Assembly: GCA_903934285.1 (NCBI GenBank)
Contig: CAIZNN010000250.1
Span: forward strand, 1-45,130
DNA: 45,130 bases
Direction of reading: 5' to 3'
Origin: Akkermansiaceae bacterium
Lineage (GTDB): Bacteria > Verrucomicrobiota > Verrucomicrobiia > Verrucomicrobiales > Akkermansiaceae
A program made the position numbers and the translations under genes. Each line of letters opens with the position of its first letter. Within the stretch, counting starts at the first letter, position 1. Positions 15,788 to 23,681 of this stretch are shown piece by piece. The notes beneath the pieces are model-generated. The model ran no database searches. It saw nothing but the letters and a program-made list of their open reading frames with translations, and was not told the DNA's origin.

Positions 15788-15919
15788 TTAGACTCCATGG
15801 AGCGCACTGAGAATGCGCTGGGATTCCTCTGCCGTGAAGCGGGTACCCCGGCGCAATTTGGTCGCGAGGGTGTGGGCGTTGACCCCGGAGAGACGGGCGA
15901 GCTTGGAGACATTGAGCAT
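15788..15919 (-). CDS. 43-residue HTH protein
   Basis: ATG at 15919 to TAA at 15788-15790. It reads MLNVSKLARLSGVNAHTLAT then KLRRGTRFTAEESQRILSAL and HGV. This is a compact HTH in the Cro/Xre style (SKLARLSGVNAHTLATKLRR is helix-turn-helix, FTAEESQRIL the following helix). Tiny HTH proteins like this often lie in toxin-antitoxin loci as repressors or antitoxins. It is just downstream of the truncated vapC and upstream of the truncated SUMF1-fold gene, all on the minus strand. Confidence 0.55.
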   Translation of the reverse strand: MLNVSKLARLSGVNAHTLATKLRRGTRFTAEESQRILSALHGV

Positions 15920-15931
15920 TCTTTTTATCTG

Positions 15932-16090
15932 TCACCATGAAATTGCTGTTACCACCCGATGCGGGCGATACCGGGAACATGATCGAAGGGCGGGTACCGG
16001 CAGTTCCAGTGCGGATGCCGACTCCAGCACCGGGCGCAATGACTCCTCGCCGTTCCACCATGCTGAAATCGCATTGGTATCCAGGATCAT
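15932..16090 (-). pseudogene. vapC: Truncated vapC (PIN-domain toxin)
   Basis: ATG at 16090 overlaps the vapB stop in an ATGA arrangement, the standard vapBC coupling. The frame reads MILDTNAISAWWNGEESLRP then VLESASALELPVPAL and stops after 52 residues; a full PIN toxin needs about 130. It has the first catalytic Asp (ILDTN) but lacks the later acidic residues, so it cannot be an active ribonuclease. After LELPV the sequence no longer follows the PIN pattern, and the frame ends within the 15-bp direct repeat at 15924-15938, suggesting loss of the 3' part by recombination. Confidence 0.7.
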
Positions 16091-16374
16091 TGCGCCCATT
16101 CCTGCGCTTCGATTTGCCCGAAGTTTTCCGCGACGATTTGGTCAATCTGATGGAGTTCAGCCACCATTTCCGGGTCATTGGCCGCGATGCCGAAGAACTT
16201 CATCCAGGGTTTTTCAGCGGCAGGCTGGGGCATGGTCAACTTGTCTTGGAGTGCTGCTGCGATGTAGTCTTTGAGACGGATGCCTTGCCGCGCTGCCGTG
16301 GCTTTCACCTCGCGGAACAGGGGATCGGAGAGTTCGATGGTCGTGCGCACGAAAGCATATTCATGCTTTTTCAC
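16087..16374 (-). CDS. vapB: VapB-like antitoxin
   Basis: 95 residues from GTG at 16374. The N-terminal ribbon-helix-helix pattern is clear (FVRTTIELSDPLFREVKATA then ARQGIRLKDYIAAALQDKL), followed by a disordered toxin-binding tail ending IVAENFGQIEAQEWAQ. The stop overlaps the start of a PIN-domain toxin gene (ATGA). Since that toxin is truncated, this antitoxin appears orphaned. It may still bind DNA or protect against a related toxin elsewhere. Confidence 0.7.
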   Translation of the reverse strand: MKKHEYAFVRTTIELSDPLFREVKATAARQGIRLKDYIAAALQDKLTMPQPAAEKPWMKFFGIAANDPEMVAELHQIDQIVAENFGQIEAQEWAQ

Positions 16375-16552
16375 GATCTCGCAAGCGAAAATCAGTGAAA
16401 TTCAAAGTTGCTGTGGGCAGGGCCGGGGCACCGCGCCCGGTCCTTTTGCCTTGGGTGGCAACCCCAGCCCCAAACGCGGCGGGCTTGCCCACCATCGTGC
16501 GGCGACGGCACCCGGGAGTGGAAGGTTTCCAAAGAAGATCCGCGGCGGGCGC

Positions 16553-16609
16553 TGCTCAGTTAGGACATTCTGATGTCCGTACGGACGCCAGAATGTCCTA
16601 ACGGAGCAG
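16553..16609. repeat. REP-like palindrome, copy 1
   Basis: Perfect 14-bp arms GTTAGGACATTCTG (16559-16572) and CAGAATGTCCTAAC (16589-16602), extended by CTGCTC/GAGCAG with small mismatches. The 16-nt centre contains a second, 12-bp palindrome GTCCGTACGGAC. A second copy is at 16699-16740. Each is preceded by a similar GCGGGCGCT(G/A)CTCA stretch, so the repeat unit is close to 56 bp. Confidence 0.85.
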
Positions 16610-16698
16610 TCGGATTTGTCGCGATATTGCCCATGGTTTCCCGGCACCGCCTCCAACGATTGGCGAGTCTTGATAGAATCACCGCAGCGGGCGCTACT

Positions 16699-16740
16699 CA
16701 GTTAGGACATTCCGATGTCCGAACGGACGCCAGGATGTCC
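16699..16740. repeat. REP-like palindrome, copy 2 (degenerate)
   Basis: Starts GTTAGGACATTCCGATGTCC, then GAACGGACGCCAGGATGTCC. It follows copy 1 closely, with a few substitutions that weaken the hairpin. Same orientation as copy 1, about 140 bp away. Confidence 0.75.
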
Positions 16741-16844
16741 AGGGGGGGGCGATCGCTACTCTTTATCTGTCACCATAAACGCAAGGAAAAACGCGCAGCC
16801 AAGAAATAGGCTAACAACTAACGGAACAATCCATTCCGCTCCCC

Positions 16845-16873
16845 AAGCCGCCCCGGACCCCCCGGGGCGGCTT
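16845..16873 (+). terminator. Strong GC hairpin, possible orphan terminator
   Basis: Perfect 12-bp stem AAGCCGCCCCGG / CCGGGGCGGCTT with loop ACCCC. Followed on the plus strand by TGTATGTT, a weak T-rich tail. No intact plus-strand gene ends just upstream, so it may have terminated a gene now lost. Confidence 0.5.
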
Positions 16874-16960
16874 TGTATGTTGGGCCGGTTCCACCTCAGA
16901 CATCCCGAGCCGCACCGGGAAATGGTATTGTTTTGGGAGAATGCATGAGCCCATTTGCAT

Positions 16961-17212
16961 CCGGGCAGGATGCCCGGACCACGGTGGCGCGGGCATCCTT
17001 GCCCGCTTCTAATTGTCGCCAAAGTTTTTTCTAATTGTCGCCGGACACCCGCTGCCATCGTCGAGGAGAATGGCCCAGAGGATGCCTCTATACTGGCCGA
17101 TGCCAGCCACGTGGCGCGGGCATCCTGCCCGCAGTGCCCATGCAAAGCGAATGAACCCGTGCCAAGCCCGGCCCATTCTCCGAGCATGGGCACCCGGGCA
17201 AGGATGCCCGGG
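16961..17212. repeat. Cluster of four short GCGGGCAT-type palindromes
   Basis: CCGGGCAGGATGCCCGG at 16961-16977, GCGGGCATCCTTGCCCGC at 16989-17006, GCGGGCATCCTGCCCGC at 17116-17132, and CCCGGGCAAGGATGCCCGGG at 17193-17212. Each has 7-8-bp arms; the first and last are in inverse orientation to the middle two. They look like one dispersed family of REP-type elements. The last unit abuts the remnant signal-peptide sequence at 17218. Confidence 0.75.
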
Positions 17213-17217
17213 CCACA

Positions 17218-17257
17218 TGGTGCTACGGCCAGCCCGAGGGAGGTGATGATGGGATGA
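17218..17257 (-). pseudogene. 5' fragment of a PEP-CTERM SUMF1-fold gene
   Basis: The minus strand encodes MNHPIITSLGLAV from ATG 17257, nearly identical to MKHPNITSLGLAV at the start of the intact gene at 14054. At DNA level, CCTCCCTCGGGCTGGCCGT is shared. Similarity stops where the short palindrome cluster begins. Together with the 3' half at 15257-15741 it fits one paralogue split apart, with the middle lost. Confidence 0.6.
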
Positions 17258-17319
17258 TTCATGGGCCTTTTGATTGACGATTGCTGAGTGATGAATTTTG
17301 ATTTTTGATGGGACGCGTG

Positions 17320-17734
17320 ATGACACCTCAAATACTCGAAGGAAGACTGATTGATTTCGCAGTCACCATTGTCAGCGTTGTGGAGGCTTTGCCAAACTCC
17401 AAGGCTGGCAACCACGTGCACCTGCTGCTGGAGGTGCCACCGCTGCCGGGCGAAGGCCTGGCGGATGAAGCATTGCTGCAACGACTGAGAGCGATTTATG
17501 ACGAGGCGGCAGTGGCAATGGTGGCACAAGAGCTGGCGGAGGCGCGGCGACAAGTGAAGGCAGGTTTGTCAGATGCAGACTTCCTGATCTCGGCTTTGAA
17601 TCGACGCGGAAGTGACCGACCATGCTGCAAAATGACATGGCACTCTTCCTGCCAGCGAATTCATGATGGGGTTCACGCAGGGGGTGGAAAAATTTTCCGA
17701 TTCGAGAGGTGCCAGCGCGCGGAGGATGGGGTAA
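17320..17734 (+). pseudogene. Four-helix-bundle protein 5' end fused to decayed REP-associated transposase
   Basis: From ATG 17320 the frame reads MTPQILEGRLIDFAVTIVSV then VEALPNSKAGNHV, the start of a four-helix-bundle (23S intervening-sequence type) protein. After the shared NHV it continues HLLLEVPPLPGEGLADEALL, then RAIYDEAAVAMVAQELAEAR, which matches the middle of a TnpA_REP (RAYT) transposase, where the family motif is NHxHLLLEVPP. From about 17657 homology moves to another frame (EFMMGFTQGVEKFS, compare EFMKGLLQRF) and ends at a stop at 17734. The first catalytic part of the transposase and its Tyr region are missing. Inactive relic of two genes joined at a short shared sequence. Confidence 0.65.
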
Positions 17735-17743
17735 GATGGCGCC

Positions 17744-18772
17744 ATGAGCGACCCTGGAGAACGACCGCCGCGCCGCCCGCGTTACAGCGGCAAGCATCCG
17801 CGCGGTTTTGCGCAGAAATACAAGGAGCGGGACCCGGAGCGCTACCCGGACACGGTGGCCAAGGTGCTCGCCTCGGGCAAAACCCCGGCCGGGGCGCACC
17901 TGCCGATTCTGATGGAGGAATGTCTCGCAGCGCTGGACCTGCGGGATGGCGACCTCGGCGTCGATGCCACGCTCGGCTACGGTGGCCACGCGGCACGGAT
18001 ATTGGCGCAGATCAGCCCCGCGGGAAAATTGTTAGGTCTGGATATTGATCCGCTGGAACAACCGAAGACCGTGGCGCGACTGCGCGCGTTGGGCTACCCT
18101 GAGTCCGCGTTTGAAGCGGTGCAGGCGAATTATGCCGGGCTCGCCAAGGTGTTGGCCGGCCGCGGCCTCGCCGGGGTGGATTTTGTGTTAGCCGATCTCG
18201 GCTGTTCATCGATGCAATTGGATGATCCGGCGCGGGGTTTCAGCTTCAAGACCGCCGGACCGCTCGACATGCGGATGAACCCGGCCCGCGGCGTCACCGC
18301 CGCGGAATGGTTGCTGAAAGTTCCGGCGGCCAAGCTGGCAGTGGCACTGCGCGAGCATGCCGATGAGCCGCAGGCAGAACGGTTGGCGGAGGCGCTGGCC
18401 GGGCGCGGCTTTCCTAACACCCTGGGGTTGGCGCGGGCGGTGCGGGAGTGCGTCGGCGGGCGCGACGAGGACTTGGTGGAACTGACGGTGCGGCGGGTGT
18501 TTCAGGCGCTGCGCATTGCGGTGAACGAGGAGTTTTCGGCGTTGGACGCCTTCTTGCGGGTGCTGCCGGATTGTTTGAAAGCAGGTGGGCGGGCGGTGGT
18601 GCTGACCTTTCATTCGGGCGAGGACCGGCGGGTCAAGAAGGCGTTGCAGGCCGCCCATCGCAGCGGAGCGTTTGCCAGCATCAGCGATGGGGTCGTCACC
18701 GCCAGCCCGGAAGAACGCCGGCGCAACCCGCGCAGCAGCGCCGCGAAGTTGCGCTGGGCCATCAAGGCCTAG
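17744..18772 (+). CDS. rsmH: 16S rRNA (cytosine-1402-N4)-methyltransferase RsmH
   Basis: Methylates N4 of C1402 in 16S rRNA using SAM, tuning decoding. 342 residues. SAM-binding motif VDATLGYGGHAARIL at about residue 67, acidic loop GLDIDPLEQP, and the substrate motif ADLGCSSMQLDDPARGFSFK followed by PLDMRM. The C-terminal FHSGEDRRVKKALQ matches the usual SFHSLEDRIVK. The first 50 residues (RYSGKHPRGFAQKYKERDPE, RYPDTVAKVLASGKTPAG) are an extension absent from proteobacterial RsmH. In most bacteria rsmH opens the division cluster (mraZ-rsmH-ftsL); here it stands alone right after the transposase relic, so rearrangement is likely. Confidence 0.92.
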   Translation: MSDPGERPPRRPRYSGKHPRGFAQKYKERDPERYPDTVAKVLASGKTPAGAHLPILMEECLAALDLRDGDLGVDATLGYGGHAARILAQISPAGKLLGLDIDPLEQPKTVARLRALGYPESAFEAVQANYAGLAKVLAGRGLAGVDFVLADLGCSSMQLDDPARGFSFKTAGPLDMRMNPARGVTAAEWLLKVPAAKLAVALREHADEPQAERLAEALAGRGFPNTLGLARAVRECVGGRDEDLVELTVRRVFQALRIAVNEEFSALDAFLRVLPDCLKAGGRAVVLTFHSGEDRRVKKALQAAHRSGAFASISDGVVTASPEERRRNPRSSAAKLRWAIKA

Positions 18773-18862
18773 CGAGGCTTCGCCTCAGACCCAAGACGCA
18801 AGACGCAAGACGAAGAATTCGCCCTAACGACATCACCTTGCCGGTTTCAAGGCCCGTGGTGC

Positions 18863-19075
18863 TCAGCACTGGTCGGCCAGCAATTTGGCGGTGAGGGCGA
18901 AGACGACGATGAGAAACACCACACGCACCAATGGCGCGCCGTGTTTGAGCACCAGGCCCGAGCCGAGTCGCGCGCCGATGAGTTGCCCGGCGATCATCAC
19001 CAGCGCAACTTTGCACACCACGCTGCCGACCCATGGCCCCTCCTCGAGCGCAATTGCGACATTGCGGATTGTGAG
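18863..19075 (-). pseudogene. C-terminal fragment of a TauE/SafE (YfcA-type) transporter
   Basis: The minus strand encodes RNVAIALEEGPWVGSVVCKV then ALVMIAGQLIGARLGSGLVL, KHGAPLVRVVFLIVVFALTA and KLLADQ before TGA at 18863. This is the last quarter of a YfcA-like sulfite/anion permease (family pattern MIAGQxxGARLGSRLVL..G..LIRP). A stop lies upstream at 19091-19093 and no start or earlier helices are present. The fragment faces the lipoate-ligase-like gene, whose start is 28 bp away. The rest of the 330-bp gap after rsmH begins with a CAAGACG-type repeat (18790-18812). Confidence 0.65.
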
Positions 19076-19102
19076 ACGGGCAGCCGCAAGCTAGAAAGCG
19101 GC

Positions 19103-19774
19103 GTGATTTTCGAGCAACTGCAGGTGTGGATGGATCCGGTGCAACGTTCCGGGCCGGAGGCGATGGCGGTGGACGAATGGTTGTTAGACGTGGCGGCGGC
19201 ACCGGTGTTGCGGGTCTACCGCTGGCTCGGCGAGTGGGCGACGGTGGGGTATTTCGGCAATTTGGCGCTGGCACAAGACGCGCTTCCCGGGGTCCGGTGG
19301 GTGCGCCGCTGGACCGGCGGCGGGGTGGTCGATCACCGCGCCGATTGGACCTACACCGTGGTGGCCCGCAGTGGCGAGGCACTGGCGGATAGGCGGGGTG
19401 CGGAAAGCTACCGGCACATTCACCAGGCGCTGGTGGCGGCGCTGGCGGCCGAGCGCAGTGGCGTGCGCCTGAGCCTGGGTGACGAGCAGACCGGAGCCGC
19501 GTTGTGTTTTGAAAACCCGGTGAGCCACGATCTGGTCGGCGGCGATGGCCGGAAACTCGCCGGTGCGGGGCAACGGCGGACGCGGCGGGGCTTGTTGCAT
19601 CAGGGGTCGGTGGCGGCCGCGTGCGATGCGGCGGTGTCGCAACAACGCGCCGCAACCCTCGCCACAGGCATGGCGAGGGCATGGCAATTTTTTGATTTCG
19701 AGGTGCCGGATGAGGCCATTGCGCGCTTGGTCAGGGGGCGTTATGCCGACCCGGCGTGGACTTGGCGCCGCTGA
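19103..19774 (+). CDS. Lipoate/biotin-ligase-fold protein (LplA/LipB-like)
   Basis: 223 residues from GTG 19103; the longer frame upstream overlaps the antisense transporter fragment and lacks homology. The BPL/LPL fold is seen in QRSGPEAMAVDEWLL, RWLGEWATVGYFG, VRWVRRWTGGGVVDHRADWT and RKLAGAGQRRTRRGLLHQGS, where the RKLAG lysine is the family's active-site residue in lipoyl/octanoyl transferases. It probably transfers lipoate or octanoate to a carrier protein, but the short length and lack of neighbours such as lipA or odhB leave substrate open. It ends 117 bp before the convergent S10 peptidase gene. Confidence 0.7.
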   Translation: MIFEQLQVWMDPVQRSGPEAMAVDEWLLDVAAAPVLRVYRWLGEWATVGYFGNLALAQDALPGVRWVRRWTGGGVVDHRADWTYTVVARSGEALADRRGAESYRHIHQALVAALAAERSGVRLSLGDEQTGAALCFENPVSHDLVGGDGRKLAGAGQRRTRRGLLHQGSVAAACDAAVSQQRAATLATGMARAWQFFDFEVPDEAIARLVRGRYADPAWTWRR

Positions 19775-19890
19775 CCCGCGGTTCTAACATATCAGGCGGC
19801 GCGCGGCGGGGTGGGGGAGTTGTCACGCACCGGCGTCGGGCCCCGCCACCGGAGGTCAATCGTGTGCTTGGGCCAAACCGACCACGGATT

Positions 19891-21381
19891 TCACCGGTTG
19901 CCGGCTTGGATGAACTGCACCAGATCGGCGCGGGTTTTGACCAGATCGGGCGGATTGAGATAGAACATGTGGCCGCCATCATAGCGCGTGGTTTGTATGT
20001 TGGCGCGGGCCGCGGCCGGCATGTCTAACAAATGGCGCAGGGACAACGCGACCCCTTCAGGCGGCGTGGCGAGGTCGGTGTATCCGGCCATCACCAGCAC
20101 CCGCAGATGGGGATTATCGCGCATGGCGTCGCCGAGGCGTCCGCTGACGTTGACGATGGCATTGGAGGCATCCCAGCGCCAGGGATTGACCTTGCCGGTG
20201 AGCACTTCATACGGGCGGTCCTCCTTGTAGCCGAGATCGCGGCCCAGATAATCGAGCAGCGCAGTGGCGAAGGCCCCATAGGCGAGTTCATAGGACGGGT
20301 CGCACGCGGGGGCCTGCGCGGCTTGGTCGGCGGCGTCCCAAGCGACGCGGGCGTCGAAGCGGCCGAGCACCTTGCCTTCCTTGCGGAGCAATTCGGCGCG
20401 GAAAAACCCGGCGTCGAGGCGCAAATCGTGGGCCAGCCAGACGGCGGCATCGATGCCGGTGAAACCGGCGAGTTTGGCTGCGAGTTCGCGCCGGGATTTG
20501 TCGTCGAGGGTGTTGCCCTTGAGCAAAGCGCTGGCGTATGCGCCAAAGGCGAAGTCGGTGCACTCGCGCACCAGCGCATCGCGGTCGCCACTGATTTTCT
20601 TGTGGAAATGCGCCACCCCGGTGAACGACGGCAGATAGACCTGGTACCCGAGGTCATTGGACCCGGACGTTTGAAGGGTTGCAAAATCCAACAGCGTGGA
20701 AAGCAGCACCACGCCGTTGAGGCTCATGCCGAAGCGTGATTGCAGGTGGTTGGCCAACCCGGCGGCGCGGATGCCGCCGTACGACTCGCCTAACAAATAC
20801 TTGGGTGATGACCAGCGCTCATGTTCGGTGATCCAGCGCCGGATGAAATCGCCCACCGATTCCACGTCCTCATTCAATCCATGGAATTCTTCCGGCTTGA
20901 TGTCTTTTTCGGCGCGGCTGTAGCCGGTTGACACCGGATCGATGAACACCAGATCGCAGACATCCAGGATGCTTAACGGGTTGTCCACGACGCGGGCCGG
21001 CGGGCAAGGCGCCTGGGTGCCGTCGCCGGGCAACGCGACCCGCTTGGGCCCCAGCACGCCCAAATGCAACCACACCGCCGAGGAGCCCGGTCCGCCATTG
21101 AAAGCAAACATCACCGGCCGGGTGGAGGGATCCGTCACGTCGCTGCGCTCATAGCTGACGTGGAAAATCGATGCCCGCGGCTTGCCGTCATCTTGATCAA
21201 GCCGGATTTTTGCGGTGGTGACCTTGTACGGGACTTTTTGGCCGGCGATGAGAATCGACGATTCGCGCAGCTGGGGTGCCGCCGGCTTCGGGGGGTCGAC
21301 GGGTGGGTCGCCCGCCGAGGCGGCTGTGGCGGACAAAGCAAGACAGAGGGCGAAGGGTGGAAAAAATCGCATGGCCGCCAT
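19891..21381 (-). CDS. Secreted S10 family serine carboxypeptidase
   Basis: 496 residues with signal peptide (MRFFPPFALCLALSATAASA; start could be 21381 or 21372). The alpha/beta-hydrolase fold and S10 catalytic residues are visible: oxyanion FNGGPGSSAVWLH, nucleophile LLGESYGGIRAAGL, Asp in MAGYTDLATPP and His in RYDGGHMFYL. These enzymes remove C-terminal residues from peptides at acidic to neutral pH. Exported to periplasm or outside, likely nutritional. Proline-rich linker DPPVDPPKPAAPQ follows the signal. Upstream is a 277-bp gap shared with the divergent phosphofructokinase gene. Confidence 0.9.
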   Translation of the reverse strand: MAAMRFFPPFALCLALSATAASAGDPPVDPPKPAAPQLRESSILIAGQKVPYKVTTAKIRLDQDDGKPRASIFHVSYERSDVTDPSTRPVMFAFNGGPGSSAVWLHLGVLGPKRVALPGDGTQAPCPPARVVDNPLSILDVCDLVFIDPVSTGYSRAEKDIKPEEFHGLNEDVESVGDFIRRWITEHERWSSPKYLLGESYGGIRAAGLANHLQSRFGMSLNGVVLLSTLLDFATLQTSGSNDLGYQVYLPSFTGVAHFHKKISGDRDALVRECTDFAFGAYASALLKGNTLDDKSRRELAAKLAGFTGIDAAVWLAHDLRLDAGFFRAELLRKEGKVLGRFDARVAWDAADQAAQAPACDPSYELAYGAFATALLDYLGRDLGYKEDRPYEVLTGKVNPWRWDASNAIVNVSGRLGDAMRDNPHLRVLVMAGYTDLATPPEGVALSLRHLLDMPAAARANIQTTRYDGGHMFYLNPPDLVKTRADLVQFIQAGNR

Positions 21382-21484
21382 TGTAGCCGGCTTGCCGCAC
21401 TTGTCGAGTCGGGCGAGCGCGGCGACTGAGTTAGCGGCCTGACTGGACCCACGCCGGGTGGAGTCGGCGCTGCCTTAGGCGCCA

Positions 21485-21513
21485 TTCACAACTTGTGACA
21501 ATGTATGTAATGC
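21485..21513 (+). promoter_or_regulatory. Possible promoter upstream of PPi-phosphofructokinase
   Basis: TTCACA at 21485-21490, 17-bp spacer, TAATGC at 21508-21513, in the local AT-rich patch about 150 bp before the ATG at 21659. Weak match, tentative. Confidence 0.25.
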
Positions 21514-21658
21514 GGAATCGAAACCAAGGACAGCCGCGCGCCGTGTTGCCCCGAAGAAGAGAATCCTGCTAAAAACGCCTTGCCAGTGAGGCGGTCAGCC
21601 GCTACTTCGGGCGCGTTTTCCAGCCCACCATTGGACCTCCCCCAACCTGTTTCCCACC

Positions 21659-22888
<1,230 letters not shown>

Positions 22889-22955
22889 GCCCGGCATTCG
22901 GTTAGACCGGCCGCCGCTTGCGGATGACTCTGCCGCAGCAGCGGAGCCTGATAGC

Positions 22956-23555
22956 TTAGCGCGGGCCAGCGGCCCGGGGATTGGGGCGGTGGCTGGCCGG
23001 GGCGGCCGATTTGGTCAATTCGATGACGTTGAGCGGCGGCACGTTGAAGAGGCAGTGTTCGCTGCGTTTGAGGTCGAACAGCGCGTGCTCGGAGAGCTGC
23101 AGGGAGAATTGATAGGTGATGAACACGCTGTGCGGGCCCATCGCGCGGGCGATGCTGGCGAGCAACTGCTCCCGGAGTTGGCGCTCCATGATGGTGAAGG
23201 GAATGCCGGAAACAATGTAGTCCGGATGGGTGCAGCCAAGCCCTTCGAGCGTTTCGGGCAGGTACAAGGCATCGCCCTGCACCACGGTCACCCGCGCATC
23301 GTGGGCGAATTGTTTTTCCAGATGCTCGGCGAAGTGGCTGTCCAATTCGATGAGAATGAGCTTGGAGGCCGGGTCCATCCGGCGGGCGATCTGGCGGGTG
23401 TGGCAGCCTTCGCCAGGCCCCAGTTCGACGACGACCCGGGGTTGGGAAAAATCGATGCGGCGTGCGGTTTGTCGCGTCAGGAACGGGGAACTTGGCACGA
23501 GGTAGCCCACTTGGATGGGGTTTGCCAGCAATCGTTTGAAAAACAGGAGACTCAT
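22956..23555 (-). CDS. SAM-dependent methyltransferase (phospholipid N-methyltransferase-like)
   Basis: 199 residues. SAM-binding motif I VVELGPGEGCHTRQIARRM (about residues 41-60), acidic loop LILIELDSHF, motif IV-like YIVSGIPFTIMERQLREQLL. The leading PIQVGYLVPSSPFLTRQTAR matches the start of PmtA-like phospholipid methyltransferases and of rRNA adenine dimethylase relatives. The SGIPF loop instead of NxPY argues against an RNA dimethylase and supports lipid methylation. The C-terminal basic tail SHRPNPRAAGPR may touch the membrane. Convergent with pfp (67-bp gap) and divergent from hisC. Confidence 0.7.
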   Translation of the reverse strand: MSLLFFKRLLANPIQVGYLVPSSPFLTRQTARRIDFSQPRVVVELGPGEGCHTRQIARRMDPASKLILIELDSHFAEHLEKQFAHDARVTVVQGDALYLPETLEGLGCTHPDYIVSGIPFTIMERQLREQLLASIARAMGPHSVFITYQFSLQLSEHALFDLKRSEHCLFNVPPLNVIELTKSAAPASHRPNPRAAGPR

Positions 23556-23643
23556 GGGAGGTGCTCACTGAGCGTAGCGGGCTATGGCCGGAGGGTCGAG
23601 CACTAGTTCGGATTTCCGCATGATTTTGCGCGTCTCGCTGGCC

Positions 23644-23671
23644 TTGACACCGCTGGCGGGGCGCCTACCCT
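23644..23671 (+). promoter_or_regulatory. Promoter of hisC, probably giving a leaderless message
   Basis: Perfect -35 TTGACA at 23644-23649, 16-bp spacer, TACCCT at 23666-23671. The start codon ATG is at 23682, so transcription would begin within about 4 bases of it. No ribosome site would fit. Confidence 0.5.
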
Positions 23672-23681
23672 GCCGCCTCAC

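Larger units (their letters stand above)
15924..16776. repeat. 15-bp direct repeat pair flanking the vapBC remnant
   Basis: TTTATCTGTCACCAT occurs at 15924-15938 and again at 16762-16776, same orientation, 838 bp apart. Between the copies lie the vapB gene, the vapC remnant and two palindromes. The left copy is also exactly where the vapC frame ends. This could be a target duplication or a recombination scar. Confidence 0.6.
16375..17217. other. Gene-free stretch with two palindrome families
   Basis: About 840 bp without a supportable gene. It holds two 50-57-bp palindromic copies (16553-16609 and 16699-16740), a GC hairpin (16845-16873), one copy of the 15-bp direct repeat (16762-16776) and four short palindromes of another family (16961-17212). 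Long minus-strand frames here merely run through these repeats. Confidence 0.6.

Noticed and set aside
16553-17212. CRISPR array
   Set aside because: The repeats are irregularly spaced palindromes in mixed orientation without uniform spacers, and no cas gene is present.
16756-17553. 265-residue minus-strand frame
   Set aside because: It runs through the palindrome cluster and merely includes the remnant gene start MNHPIITSLGLAV; it is not a gene in its own right.
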